Source: Bacillus sp. Marseille-P3661 (GTDB taxonomy: Bacteria; Bacillota; Bacilli; Bacillales; Bacillaceae_J). From it: DNA of 64,000 bases. The notes under the pieces were generated by a model. The model was given only the letters and a program-made list of their open reading frames with translations. It ran no database searches and was not told where the DNA came from. Numbering within the stretch: the first letter of the stretch is position 1; each line of letters starts with the position of its first letter. Positions 43,571 through 52,561 of the stretch are shown here, piece after piece. Both the position numbers and the translations under genes were made by a program. Location: contig NZ_LT965953.1 in NCBI RefSeq assembly GCF_900240995.1, forward strand, positions 1,278,043 through 1,342,042, written 5' to 3'.

Positions 43571-44449
43571 CTAGACACCTCCTTTTCTAGTTTTTGCACC
43601 AAATAACCCATTCGGTTTAAACAGTAAAAACATAATTAATACTATAAAAGAAATAGTAGATTGCCAGTTGCTTGAAATTTGCCAAACTGAAAAACTCTGT
43701 ACAATGGCCAATAAATAAGCGCCCGCAACTGCTCCGCCAATACTTCCCACACTCCCTATCACCACAGCGATAACAATCATGACTAGATATTCCATACCCA
43801 TTTGCGGATAAACACCTTGGTTAAAAGCTACTAAAACTGCCGGAACAACTGTAAATAAGGCCCCTAAATTATAAGCAAGAGCGTTGATCTTCTTGGTTTC
43901 GATTCCTGTTATTTTAGCTACCTCATCATTATTTGCTACTGCACGCATAAGAATACCGAATTTATTAATCTTTAAGAAGTAAGTTAATAGCAACACAATA
44001 ATAATAGCCAGAACAGTAGTTAAGATATCTAAGATTGTTAAGTAAATTCCATGCCACTCTATAGTACCTAGGCTTGTTGAAAGAAACTTCGCTTCATGGC
44101 CAAATGCAAGACTAATAAGGTTTTCCAAAAACATCAAAATCCCTATGCTTATCGCTATAATAATAAATTCGCTAGTTCCCTTTCTTTGCATTGGATAATA
44201 GAATGTAAAATAAATAAATGTAGCCAATAAAACAATGGAAATACAAACTAGAATAATAGATACAAATAGCGGAATCGACAATTGATGATAGAATAAGTAC
44301 ATTAAATATCCAGAAACAACGAAATACGCACCATACCCAACATCAAATATCTTTGTGGTACCCCACAGCATTGTAAATCCAACTGCTAACAGGAGATAAA
44401 TACTCCCGATAAATACTCCATTAAGCAGCAACTGCATGAATAATTCCAT
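43571..44449 (-). CDS. LivH-like ABC transporter permease
   Basis: A 292-residue permease with the LivH signature MRAVANNDEVAKITGI in its cytoplasmic loop and about eight transmembrane segments. ATG 44449 follows GGAGGCGAGAATACAA; a longer frame from 44518 lacks such a signal. It lies between the binding protein gene and livM. Confidence 0.92.
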   Translation of the reverse strand: MELFMQLLLNGVFIGSIYLLLAVGFTMLWGTTKIFDVGYGAYFVVSGYLMYLFYHQLSIPLFVSIILVCISIVLLATFIYFTFYYPMQRKGTSEFIIIAISIGILMFLENLISLAFGHEAKFLSTSLGTIEWHGIYLTILDILTTVLAIIIVLLLTYFLKINKFGILMRAVANNDEVAKITGIETKKINALAYNLGALFTVVPAVLVAFNQGVYPQMGMEYLVMIVIAVVIGSVGSIGGAVAGAYLLAIVQSFSVWQISSNWQSTISFIVLIMFLLFKPNGLFGAKTRKGGV

Positions 44450-44527
44450 TTGTATTCTCGCCTCCCCTTCAATAGTCTGTGTCAATACAAGGTAGGTTGA
44501 GTAACCTTGCACTGACACATCCCTAAA

Positions 44528-45700
44528 TTATGGTTCTATTACTTTAAGAGTTGTAAATTCCCCGTCTTTTATTTGCTTAATACTTACTTCTTTAATTGCA
44601 TTTCCATTATCCGGAATTCTCATATTTCCTGCTATTCCATCAAATGTGTTTATTTCAAAAATAGCACTGCGAAGAGTTTCGCCTGATAAGTCATCCCCAT
44701 TATTAATTACATGTTCCATCCCTTTAAAAAGCATTTTTGCAGCATCATAATACATCGCGTTTGTAAAAACTATTTCTTTGCCATCATGATCTTCTGCCCA
44801 TTTTTTTGCAAATTCCACATCATATTCAGTTGCAGAGCTTGTATAAATGGTTCCATTTGCAAAGTCACCAGCGATCTCCATATATTCCGGTGGCATTTCT
44901 AGGGCGTGATACCCGAAAAATTGAGAAGTAATTCCTAATTCTCGTGCTTGTTTTATAATTAAAGGAGAATCTTTCCCGGCTGTTGCAAGATATAAAGCGT
45001 CTGGTTTTGCACTACGGATTTTACTTAACTGAGTACGGAAATCTAGTGCTCCAACTTCAAAACTCTCTGCTGCAACTACCTCTCCACCATAGTTCTTCAT
45101 GTATATTTCAAGCGCATCTTTTGTTCCTAGACCTAAATCATTATTCTGATAGATAATTCCCATTGTTTTAAGACCGAGTTCTTCAGTTGCATACTTAGCG
45201 ATATAATCTAATTCAACACTCTGCAGAACTAGAGTATTTATTAGATAATCTCCTGCTTCCGCTAGTGCAGGGGTAGCTGCGGCAGAATTAATTAAAACAA
45301 CTTTATTTTGGTCAGCAATTGGAGCTGTCGCTAATACAGGGCTACTAAAACCTGTAAATATAGCGGGAACCTTATCCACTGTAATCAATTTTTGCGATGC
45401 ATTAACAGTATCCTTTGGCGAAGCTTTTCCGTCTTCTACGACCAATTCTACTGGTATACCATTAATTCCTCCGCTGCTATTAACTTCATCAACTGCATAT
45501 TCAAGTCCATTTAACATATCAATTCCATGTTCTGCTGCATTTCCAGATAGAGGGAACACAACACCAACCTGATAATTTTCAGTATTATTGCTGTTACTAT
45601 TGTTACTGTTTGATGATTGGTTGTCTTCTGATACTTGGGTAGAACAGGCACTAGCAAATATAGCAAATATTAATAGTAATAAGATATAAACTTTCCTCAT
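44528..45700 (-). CDS. LivK-like periplasmic-binding lipoprotein
   Basis: A 390-residue receptor for the Liv-type importer. The signal peptide ends in ASAC (lipidated Cys19), followed by a Ser/Asn-rich linker, then type I binding-fold motifs VGVVFPLSGNAAEHGIDMLN and GIPVELVVEDGKASP. The ATG follows AAAGGGGGTATTCCAT. Its place right after the dioxygenase beta gene suggests an aromatic acid or related ligand. Confidence 0.92.
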   Translation of the reverse strand: MRKVYILLLLIFAIFASACSTQVSEDNQSSNSNNSNSNNTENYQVGVVFPLSGNAAEHGIDMLNGLEYAVDEVNSSGGINGIPVELVVEDGKASPKDTVNASQKLITVDKVPAIFTGFSSPVLATAPIADQNKVVLINSAAATPALAEAGDYLINTLVLQSVELDYIAKYATEELGLKTMGIIYQNNDLGLGTKDALEIYMKNYGGEVVAAESFEVGALDFRTQLSKIRSAKPDALYLATAGKDSPLIIKQARELGITSQFFGYHALEMPPEYMEIAGDFANGTIYTSSATEYDVEFAKKWAEDHDGKEIVFTNAMYYDAAKMLFKGMEHVINNGDDLSGETLRSAIFEINTFDGIAGNMRIPDNGNAIKEVSIKQIKDGEFTTLKVIEP

Positions 45701-45753
45701 ATGGAATACCCCCTTTAATAGTCTTAATAATTATGAATATAGATACCAAATTG

Positions 45754-46278
45754 CTATAGAAATACTCCCAAGTTATGCATGGACAAGTTGCTTTGGTCGA
45801 TTAAAACCTTCCTGTATGCTATTTTTAAATTACCATCTAGCTTTCTTAAGACATCCTGCCTTTCTCCAGAGATTATGTCATATGCAGGAATATCCCCACG
45901 GTTTCTATAAAGAATAAAATTAGACTTTACAAGATACTCATTATCCTTCTCGCTACTAATAAATCTTATATTTGAAATAACATGCCGTGTTCTTGATGGG
46001 GGATTTTCAGACCATGCTGACTTTGATTGTATTCTTCTGACTCTTTTATCCAAAATATGATAATCATCATCAACATGAAACATTTTATTTGAAATCCCGT
46101 CACCGTCTTTTTTGTACCTTGTTGTTCTTACAGGAATCTGATATTTAATATCTTCTGTAAAAAGTTGAAACCACTCTTGATATCTTGCATCGTCTAGCAA
46201 TTCAGCTTCATAAGTTATAAAATTATATATCTCATAAAACATCATTAAATCGTTCGCAGTTGAGTCGAGAATATTCAT
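45754..46278 (-). CDS. Aromatic-ring-hydroxylating dioxygenase, beta subunit
   Basis: A 174-residue NTF2-like beta subunit that holds the alpha subunits in an alpha3beta3 assembly. IYNFITYEAELLDDARYQEW at the N-terminus, RIQSKSAWSENPPSRTRHVI and FILYRNRGDIPAYDIISGER are family blocks. The ATG follows GAAGAGGTGGAATTTATAT. The alpha gene is upstream with a 236-base gap containing a candidate cre site, which is unusual for an alpha-beta pair. Confidence 0.92.
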   Translation of the reverse strand: MNILDSTANDLMMFYEIYNFITYEAELLDDARYQEWFQLFTEDIKYQIPVRTTRYKKDGDGISNKMFHVDDDYHILDKRVRRIQSKSAWSENPPSRTRHVISNIRFISSEKDNEYLVKSNFILYRNRGDIPAYDIISGERQDVLRKLDGNLKIAYRKVLIDQSNLSMHNLGVFL

Positions 46279-46427
46279 ATATAAATTCCACCTCTTCTAA
46301 CATTATTAACCTATTGTTTTGGCTAATAGATTAAACTATATATCTAAGTTAGTTGGCAATTGGATCTTCTTTTTAATATGCTACATACAGATATGCATAA
46401 GACATTATAACTAGAAACAACCAACTA

Positions 46428-46441
46428 GGTAAACGCTTACA
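46428..46441. promoter_or_regulatory. Candidate CcpA (cre) site
   Basis: GGTAAACGCTTACA matches the cre pattern TGWNANCGNTNWCA at all but the first base (minus-strand reading TGTAAGCGTTTACC). It lies between dioxygenase alpha and beta genes, so catabolite repression may act on the downstream part of the cluster. Confidence 0.55.
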
Positions 46442-46514
46442 ATATCTTCACCTTAATAATTTGGATACAATCTAATCAATATTCACTGTAAAGATAAGAA
46501 TTTAAATCATTAGG

Positions 46515-47831
46515 TTATTTACTAGTCATATATCCCAACCACTTGTTTAAGAAATATCTTTGGCCGGCTTCGGTATAAACGGAGGAATAAGGTATGCCCG
46601 GCCCTGGCCAATCTGGAAGGATCTTATCTGTATCCATCCCCATTTTAATATTTTGATAGAAGTTTCTAACATTTTTACCTCTTGTATTTCTTGTAATGCT
46701 CAACCAGTTTTCAGCATCATCCACCTCGTACATACCTGAGGTACCAAAAGTGGCTATATATGCCTTCTTTGAATAATCTTTGAATTCATTAGGTGCACCT
46801 TTAGGAACAAAGGACCATGAAATAATTTCAATTTTGTCCGGCCCCAGCGGCTGCCAAACTCTAAATGTCAAAAAGTTCGAAATGACCTGATCTTCTCTAA
46901 CATAGGTTGCCGTATTCAAAAAACTTAAATTAGGAAAAATATGACCTCTGAACGGAAAATATCCATCTTCTATTAATTTAAATTGTTCGGGTGTTACATT
47001 CATTTTCAAGGAATCAATTAACTCTTTAGGATATCCCCAAAAACTACCTGATGGAACCATTCGAAAACCTACATTTCCAGAGCCAGCACATATTTCAGCA
47101 CCATCTTTTTGACTACCAGGCAAAGCATCTTTTGCTTTCTGAATGTTTGCAAGCCCTACTTCCATTGCACTTTTATGACTTATTGGGGTATGGTAGGAAT
47201 CCCCGACTATATTTTCTGATGGAATTTTCCAATTCGTTTCAACTATCCAGCGTTGTGGAGGACCCGTAACCTCCATACCATTCGGAGACCAGTTCAAAAC
47301 TAAATCTAAATACCATTTAAAGTCACCTAAATACTCTTCCAATGAAGGCGCTTTATCATCTAAGCAAACAAAAATCATACCCTTATAAACTCCAAATCTA
47401 GGGGCAATAAGACCAAAGTCTTTCCGATCCATTGATTCTCCATAAATGGGTTCTTCAAAAGGGACACCAATCAGTTCACCACTTGTATTGAAATTCCAGC
47501 CATGATAGTGGCAGCGAAAGGAAGATGTGTTGCCATCTTCTGCTCTACACACATGCATACCACGATGGGTACAATAATTAAAATAGACACCAATTTGATT
47601 ATCTTTCCCTCTGACAACTATGAAACTGTCCTGTACGACGTAGCGCACTACAAAGTCACCTTTATTCGGTATTTCAGTATCATGTGCTACAAAAACCCAG
47701 GTTTTCGAAAAAATCTTTTCTTGTTCCAATTCAAATATATCCTGATCATGATATATCATATTCGAAACCAAACCCTCTTTTAACTTACTGCTCATTTCCT
47801 CCAAAACAGGGTTCTCAGATATTCTATTCAT
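46515..47831 (-). CDS. Aromatic-ring-hydroxylating dioxygenase, alpha (Rieske) subunit
   Basis: A 438-residue oxygenase that adds both atoms of O2 to an aromatic ring to give a cis-dihydrodiol. Rieske [2Fe-2S] ligands are Cys87 and His89 (CTHRG) and Cys107 and His110 (CHYHGW). The mononuclear iron site is His214 and His219 in DSYHTPISH with bridging Asp211. Length is normal. The ATG follows AGGAGGGATCTAA. No ferredoxin or reductase gene is in the window, so electrons must come from elsewhere in the genome. The substrate cannot be named from sequence. Confidence 0.95.
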   Translation of the reverse strand: MNRISENPVLEEMSSKLKEGLVSNMIYHDQDIFELEQEKIFSKTWVFVAHDTEIPNKGDFVVRYVVQDSFIVVRGKDNQIGVYFNYCTHRGMHVCRAEDGNTSSFRCHYHGWNFNTSGELIGVPFEEPIYGESMDRKDFGLIAPRFGVYKGMIFVCLDDKAPSLEEYLGDFKWYLDLVLNWSPNGMEVTGPPQRWIVETNWKIPSENIVGDSYHTPISHKSAMEVGLANIQKAKDALPGSQKDGAEICAGSGNVGFRMVPSGSFWGYPKELIDSLKMNVTPEQFKLIEDGYFPFRGHIFPNLSFLNTATYVREDQVISNFLTFRVWQPLGPDKIEIISWSFVPKGAPNEFKDYSKKAYIATFGTSGMYEVDDAENWLSITRNTRGKNVRNFYQNIKMGMDTDKILPDWPGPGIPYSSVYTEAGQRYFLNKWLGYMTSK

Positions 47832-47865
47832 TTAGATCCCTCCTATTGTTTTCCGCGATCGATCA

Positions 47866-48618
47866 CTACCATCTTTGAATAATTGCCATTTTACCTTGTA
47901 CTGAGCCGATATCTAAAAAAGTACCAGAAATTGTAGCAGCTTCATCTGAGACTAGAAAGCTTACCGCATTTGCAATATCTTCTGGCTCATTAATTCTACC
48001 TGCAACATTTCCCTCTGCAATTTTTCTAGTAATTTCTTCAGGACGATCTTCATTCATACCAGATCGGGTAGAACCTGGAATAATACCATTTACACGTATG
48101 TGATCCCTGATATGATCTAAAGCTAAGCTTTTTGTAAAGCTAATAATGGCTCCTTTTGTTGCACAGTAGGCAATATGATCAGTACCACCGTAACCGGATG
48201 TGGAACCAAAGTTAATGATAGCTCCACCCTTGTTTTGTTTCATATATGGTATTACTCCTCGGCAAAACAAATAGACACCTTTGACATTAACATCAAAAAC
48301 ATTCTCCCAAGTATCTTGATCCGTTTCCAATATATTTCCAATAGGTCTGATTGCAGCTAGATTACACAATACATCTATTTTCTGATACTTTTGAATAACT
48401 TTATTAATGATTTGGTCCACTTCGGCGCTTTTAGAAACATCACATAACTCCACATCAACATCAGCATTTTTTGATTTAAAGTACTTTTTGCTTTCATGCT
48501 GATTTTTTTCACTTCTTCCAATTACAATTACCTTATAATTTTCATTGGCTAACCTTAAAGCGACTTCTTTTCCAATCCCATATGTTCCACCGGTTACAAT
48601 GGCCACTTTTTGTTCCAT
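47866..48618 (-). CDS. Short-chain dehydrogenase (likely cis-dihydrodiol dehydrogenase)
   Basis: A 250-residue classical SDR: cofactor motif TGGTYGIG, active-site Ser in FGSTSGYGG, and YCATK with catalytic Tyr and Lys. The usual NNAG strand motif is NLAA. The place directly after the oxygenase alpha subunit suggests it turns the cis-dihydrodiol into a catechol. Ribosome binding site AAAGAAG is weak. It belongs to the operon starting at 51385. Confidence 0.9.
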   Translation of the reverse strand: MEQKVAIVTGGTYGIGKEVALRLANENYKVIVIGRSEKNQHESKKYFKSKNADVDVELCDVSKSAEVDQIINKVIQKYQKIDVLCNLAAIRPIGNILETDQDTWENVFDVNVKGVYLFCRGVIPYMKQNKGGAIINFGSTSGYGGTDHIAYCATKGAIISFTKSLALDHIRDHIRVNGIIPGSTRSGMNEDRPEEITRKIAEGNVAGRINEPEDIANAVSFLVSDEAATISGTFLDIGSVQGKMAIIQRW

Positions 48619-48664
48619 TTATGAACACTTCTTTCTAAAGAAATATTTGTTAAAACCAACTTGG

Positions 48665-49522
48665 TTACTCTAGAAGAAAACGTGTTACAACCGCATTATA
48701 TTCTTCATGGTTTTCAAATTGAGCCCAATGACCTGTTTGCCCTGCACAGTAGTATTGAGATTTCTTAATTGCGTTTGCTAATCTCTCTCCTATAGATGGA
48801 GGCACAGAGTTATTCTCCGCCCAATATACTAGTGTAGGGCAATCAATCCTACTAAGTCTTTCTTTATTAATAAGATATTTTTCCGATGTTTCGCCGCCTA
48901 AATACTCTATAGCAAATTGTTTTAAGCTTTTATTTGTTTCTGGATCGTTATAAATTTTATGTCTTATACGAACCATCTCATCCGTAATTAGATCTTTGTT
49001 CACAACAAGTCGTTCCAGTCTTAATCGAATATTTTCCAGGTTAGAATCATCAAGTCCAACCAATGTTTTCTCTCGTAATTTTAATAAATGATTTTTTTGA
49101 TTTATTCGATGCTCTTCGTTTAGAATAAATCCCTGTGGTGTAGTTAACACAAGTTTTTTAACCCTATGTTTATGACTCAATGCCATTTCCATGGCAGGCC
49201 AAGCTCCCATGGACTGTGACACAAAATATGCAGATTCAATTTTTTCTGAATCCATAACGTCATTGATTTGATCGGTAAAACTTGGAATCAATGCAGGATC
49301 AAATGGAGGTTTTGATGAATATCCATGCCAAAGCAAATCAATGGCAATTGTCCGAAAGTTTTTCGCAAAGTGCGGAATGTTATTCGCAAAATTTTCAACA
49401 TGCCCTCCATTTCCATGTAAAAGGATTAAAGGTTTTCCTTGACCGAATTCTATCAATCTTGTTTTATATTTTTTACCGGTATATCTTATTTCCGCTCCTA
49501 GTAGATCCGTCCATATACTCAA
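48665..49522 (-). CDS. Alpha/beta hydrolase 1 (meta-cleavage-product-hydrolase-like)
   Basis: A 285-residue alpha/beta hydrolase with oxyanion motif LHGNGGHVENF, nucleophile elbow SQSMGAW instead of G-x-S-x-G, and the C-terminal GHWAQFE His. The position of the usual Asp (D in the paralog at 50531) appears as Asn here (WAENNSVPP). In extradiol pathways such enzymes cleave ring-fission products. Start TTG with GGGGG upstream. It is a clear paralog of hydrolase 2 at 50531, and only one may be catalytically complete. Confidence 0.87.
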   Translation of the reverse strand: MSIWTDLLGAEIRYTGKKYKTRLIEFGQGKPLILLHGNGGHVENFANNIPHFAKNFRTIAIDLLWHGYSSKPPFDPALIPSFTDQINDVMDSEKIESAYFVSQSMGAWPAMEMALSHKHRVKKLVLTTPQGFILNEEHRINQKNHLLKLREKTLVGLDDSNLENIRLRLERLVVNKDLITDEMVRIRHKIYNDPETNKSLKQFAIEYLGGETSEKYLINKERLSRIDCPTLVYWAENNSVPPSIGERLANAIKKSQYYCAGQTGHWAQFENHEEYNAVVTRFLLE

Positions 49523-49546
49523 AATAAAACCCCCATTTACCCTAAA

Positions 49547-50473
49547 TTAGTCTAATACCGGCCAATATACATACCCTAAACCTGTTTTAGTATGATAAGC
49601 TGGTATATAATCTATGACTGTAGCTTTTCTATCCATAGCTCCTGCTACAGTGATCCATTGCCTAATTTCACCAGTCCCACTACGTAAAGTATCAGAATCA
49701 AAGGTAAATAAATTTGTCAATTCCTTAGATTTATCCTTTTCTAGCCTTTCAAGTACCCAACGATCCAATGGCTCGTCTATCCATCCTGATCTTGGTCCCA
49801 TAGGATCATGTGAAAGGCCTCCTGATGCGTAGATAGCAATTTTTTCTGGTCTATCCTTCATGACTTCTGCAATAGCTACCCCATAATCCCAACAACGTTG
49901 CCCAGTAGGTTGTGGAGGGAAGTATCCATTTAAAAATATAGGAATTACAGGAATATCAAAATTAGGTACTAGTTTATGAAGAGGGAAGGATAATGCATGA
50001 CCTGCACCGCGATTCGGTTTACCTAATGCATGAACTTTTTTACTGTATGCAGGGTCAAATCCTTTTTTGATTAACCCCTTTAATAAATAGTTTGCTAATT
50101 CACTATGACAAGGTGTTCGAATAATGGATTCTTCAACATCTTCATCATCTAGGTAAGATACACTTGTAGCTCCCCAAATCTCATCGCCTGTATAGATAGA
50201 AAATGCCGGCATATTACTATCATCAAACATATCGTATTGATCATCGCCAACAATAATCAAAGCTTCCGGTTGATAGTCCTCAATTTGCCTTCTTAGTATA
50301 TCGAAAGCAGCATCAATTCTTACAATGTAGTTTTCTATAACTTCTTCTGTTTCTTCAGCCAATTGTGGTGGTTCTGGTATATTTATATTTCTACGTTGGG
50401 ACATAACTCCCCATTTTTCTTTCGGTCGAAAACTTGCTGGAGCATGCGACGATGCTAAACCTAAACCTATCAT
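49547..50473 (-). CDS. Class III extradiol ring-cleavage dioxygenase, LigB-type
   Basis: A 308-residue catalytic subunit of the LigB family, which opens catechol-like rings next to the hydroxyls using Fe(II). The N-terminal SSHAP (His10 is a likely iron ligand), VGDDQYDMFDDSNMPAFSIY, and YASGGLSHDPMGPRSGW are family hallmarks. The ATG follows AGAGGTGATAGT. No separate small LigA-like subunit is seen. It fits between dehydrogenase and hydrolase in a meta-cleavage route. Confidence 0.92.
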   Translation of the reverse strand: MIGLGLASSHAPASFRPKEKWGVMSQRRNINIPEPPQLAEETEEVIENYIVRIDAAFDILRRQIEDYQPEALIIVGDDQYDMFDDSNMPAFSIYTGDEIWGATSVSYLDDEDVEESIIRTPCHSELANYLLKGLIKKGFDPAYSKKVHALGKPNRGAGHALSFPLHKLVPNFDIPVIPIFLNGYFPPQPTGQRCWDYGVAIAEVMKDRPEKIAIYASGGLSHDPMGPRSGWIDEPLDRWVLERLEKDKSKELTNLFTFDSDTLRSGTGEIRQWITVAGAMDRKATVIDYIPAYHTKTGLGYVYWPVLD

Positions 50474-50530
50474 ACTATCACCTCTAAGTATTTTTATTAA
50501 ATTATTAACCTACAGTAAATTGCTATAATA

Positions 50531-51385
50531 TTAGATTTTCCTTAATAAAAATTCCTTGTGTATCCGATTAAATTCTTCTGTTGTTTCATATTGTGGCCAG
50601 TGCCCACAATTCTCTATTAAATGGTATTCGCTATTAGGAATAAGACTTGCTAATTTTTCCCCAATCTCGGGCGATGCAGTAGGGTCATGTGTAGTCCAAA
50701 TTACGCATGTTGGAGCTTTTATAGAAGCTAATCTTTCTTCTGTTAGCAAGTTAGCTTTTCGTATTTCAACTTCTTGCAAGCACAACACTCTATTTATTAC
50801 CTCAGACATACTTGGTTGTGCATAAATGCTATATCTTACATCTACTAATTCATCTGTAACCATCGATTTGTCATACATCAAAAACTCTAAGCGTTTACGT
50901 GTTTTTTCTTTCGTAGCATTATATACAGCATCTTGAGTTAGCGTCTTTAGTTTTTCCATTACCTGTGGATTCATTGTAATACCAGCAGATGTATTTAAAA
51001 CAAGCTTGTGAATTCTTTCAGGATATTCTGATGCGAACCATGCACCAACCCATCCCCCAAGAGATTCTCCTGAAATAGAGGCCTTCTCAATTTTTAACTC
51101 ATCCATAAATTGAAGTAAATGATTTACATAATATGGGATAGTATAGTCTTCATCAGTAGGTTTATCAGTAAAACCATGTCCAATCATATCAATTGCATAA
51201 ACATGAAAGTCTTTTGCATGTTCTGCAATATTGCTAGCATATGCCTCCAAGTGGCCACCCACGCCATGAAGAAGTATAAGCGGCTCCCCTTCTCCTGCTT
51301 CTAGACACCTTGTTCTTACACCATTAACATTATAAAACTTCAAAGAAAAATCAGTCTGAAATAAATTGGTCCAAATACTATTCAA
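50531..51385 (-). CDS. Alpha/beta hydrolase 2 (meta-cleavage-product-hydrolase-like)
   Basis: A 284-residue alpha/beta hydrolase: oxyanion motif LLHGVGGHLEAY, nucleophile GESLGGW, acid Asp in WTTHDPTASP and His in GHWPQYE, so the catalytic triad looks complete. TTG at 51385 was chosen since GAAAGGTG is nine bases upstream and the start MNSIWTNL parallels hydrolase 1 (MSIWTDL). It is the first gene of the long catabolic operon; a palindromic candidate operator lies about 85 bases upstream. Confidence 0.88.
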   Translation of the reverse strand: MNSIWTNLFQTDFSLKFYNVNGVRTRCLEAGEGEPLILLHGVGGHLEAYASNIAEHAKDFHVYAIDMIGHGFTDKPTDEDYTIPYYVNHLLQFMDELKIEKASISGESLGGWVGAWFASEYPERIHKLVLNTSAGITMNPQVMEKLKTLTQDAVYNATKEKTRKRLEFLMYDKSMVTDELVDVRYSIYAQPSMSEVINRVLCLQEVEIRKANLLTEERLASIKAPTCVIWTTHDPTASPEIGEKLASLIPNSEYHLIENCGHWPQYETTEEFNRIHKEFLLRKI

Positions 51386-51467
51386 TATTTCCACACCTTT
51401 CTATAAATTCTGAATATTTTGGCTGTAATTATTTTATACCATATACACTATGGTCATACAATTAACC

Positions 51468-51486
51468 TTTTTCATAATATGAAAAA
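51468..51486. promoter_or_regulatory. Candidate IclR-type operator, copy 1
   Basis: TTTTTCATA-A-TATGAAAAA is a perfect palindrome with 9-bp arms, upstream of the first gene of the catabolic operon. Its 15-base core TTTCATAATATGAAA is identical to that in the iclR intergenic region at 52470-52486. Confidence 0.72.
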
Positions 51487-51582
51487 CGGGAAAAGTTTTT
51501 TGGTTTTATTTACTAGTTATTTTATATATCAACATATAGCCACTTTGTATATATATAAATCTAGATGGTAAATCAAAAAAAT

Positions 51583-51612
51583 AAACCCGGCAAACAGGAT
51601 TGCCAGGTTTCT
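51583..51612 (-). terminator. Terminator of the second SDR gene
   Basis: AAACC-GGCA and TGCC-GGTTT pair (51583-51592 with 51601-51610), with a T-run following on the minus strand. It separates SDR 2 from the operon beginning at 51385. Confidence 0.82.
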
Positions 51613-51635
51613 CACTTTTTTAGTTTAAAAGATAT

Positions 51636-52394
51636 TTATCTCATATATTGGCCACCATTGATATCAAAAGTAGATCCTGTTACATAATCAGTAGATTCAG
51701 ATATTAAATAGGAAACTAGTCTAGCCACTTCTTCTGTCTCTCCTACTCGCCCAACTGGTATTGACTCAATGATCCTCTTCATTTTTTCCGGATCTACTCT
51801 ATGCATTTCTGGTGAATTTAAAACCGCCGGGGCTATTGCATTTACAGTTATTCCATATTGCGCTAGTTCTCTTGCGAATACTTTTGTTAATAGAATCTGA
51901 CCTGCCTTTGAAACTCCATAATGAGCACCTGCGTTTATTGAACCATATTGACCAGCAGTCCCAGAAATATTTATTATTCTTCCCCATTCTTGTTCCTTCA
52001 TGATACTAATAACAGCTTGAGAAAAGAAAAATGAACTTGTTAAATTCGTTGCCAAAATAAAATTCCATTCTTGCAGGGTAATATCTTCAAGAGCAGTCTC
52101 AGACCTGATACCTGCATTGTTTACTAGAATATCAATTCTATTCCATTTTAAAACAATTTCTTTTACACTCTCATGTATCTCTTCAACGTTCGATACATCT
52201 GCACATATGAACATTGTTTTTGTTTTCATTTTTTTAAAAAATTCTTCCTGTTGCAAACGGTCAAGTGCCTCTTTATCAATGTCAACCAATGCCACTCTTT
52301 TTCCTTCCAAAAGCAAGGAGCGTGCTATAGTTAAGCCTAACCCTGCAGCTGCACCAGTAACAATTGCAACTCTCCCAAATCCACTTATATTCAT
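51636..52394 (-). CDS. Short-chain dehydrogenase 2
   Basis: A 252-residue classical SDR: TGAAAGLGLTIA cofactor motif, NNAGI, and YGVSK catalytic pair. C-terminal GSTFDINGGQYM is typical of FabG-like members. It may be a second diol or alcohol dehydrogenase of the pathway. It has its own terminator and is divergent from iclR, sharing the intergenic region with a palindromic operator. The ATG follows GAGGTGGTTTT. Confidence 0.9.
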   Translation of the reverse strand: MNISGFGRVAIVTGAAAGLGLTIARSLLLEGKRVALVDIDKEALDRLQQEEFFKKMKTKTMFICADVSNVEEIHESVKEIVLKWNRIDILVNNAGIRSETALEDITLQEWNFILATNLTSSFFFSQAVISIMKEQEWGRIINISGTAGQYGSINAGAHYGVSKAGQILLTKVFARELAQYGITVNAIAPAVLNSPEMHRVDPEKMKRIIESIPVGRVGETEEVARLVSYLISESTDYVTGSTFDINGGQYMR

Positions 52395-52469
52395 AAAACC
52401 ACCTCAATTCCAACTTTTACTATCCTAAAATTAATATTAGTTATACAATAATATAATATCAACAACTTT

Positions 52470-52486
52470 ATTTCATAATATGAAAT
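52470..52486. promoter_or_regulatory. Candidate IclR-type operator, copy 2
   Basis: ATTTCATA-A-TATGAAAT, a perfect palindrome with 8-bp arms, between the divergent SDR 2 and iclR genes. It has the same core as copy 1. The position suits autoregulation of iclR and control of SDR 2. Confidence 0.72.
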
Positions 52487-52561
52487 ATAAGGTTGAATTT
52501 TCCGAATATTTTTAATACAATTGAATTATAAAAAATCTACAATTAAAGGAGTGTAAAACTC

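Noticed and set aside
51799..52003. Short frames on both strands within the second SDR gene
   Set aside because: They overlap a full-length SDR with all catalytic motifs.
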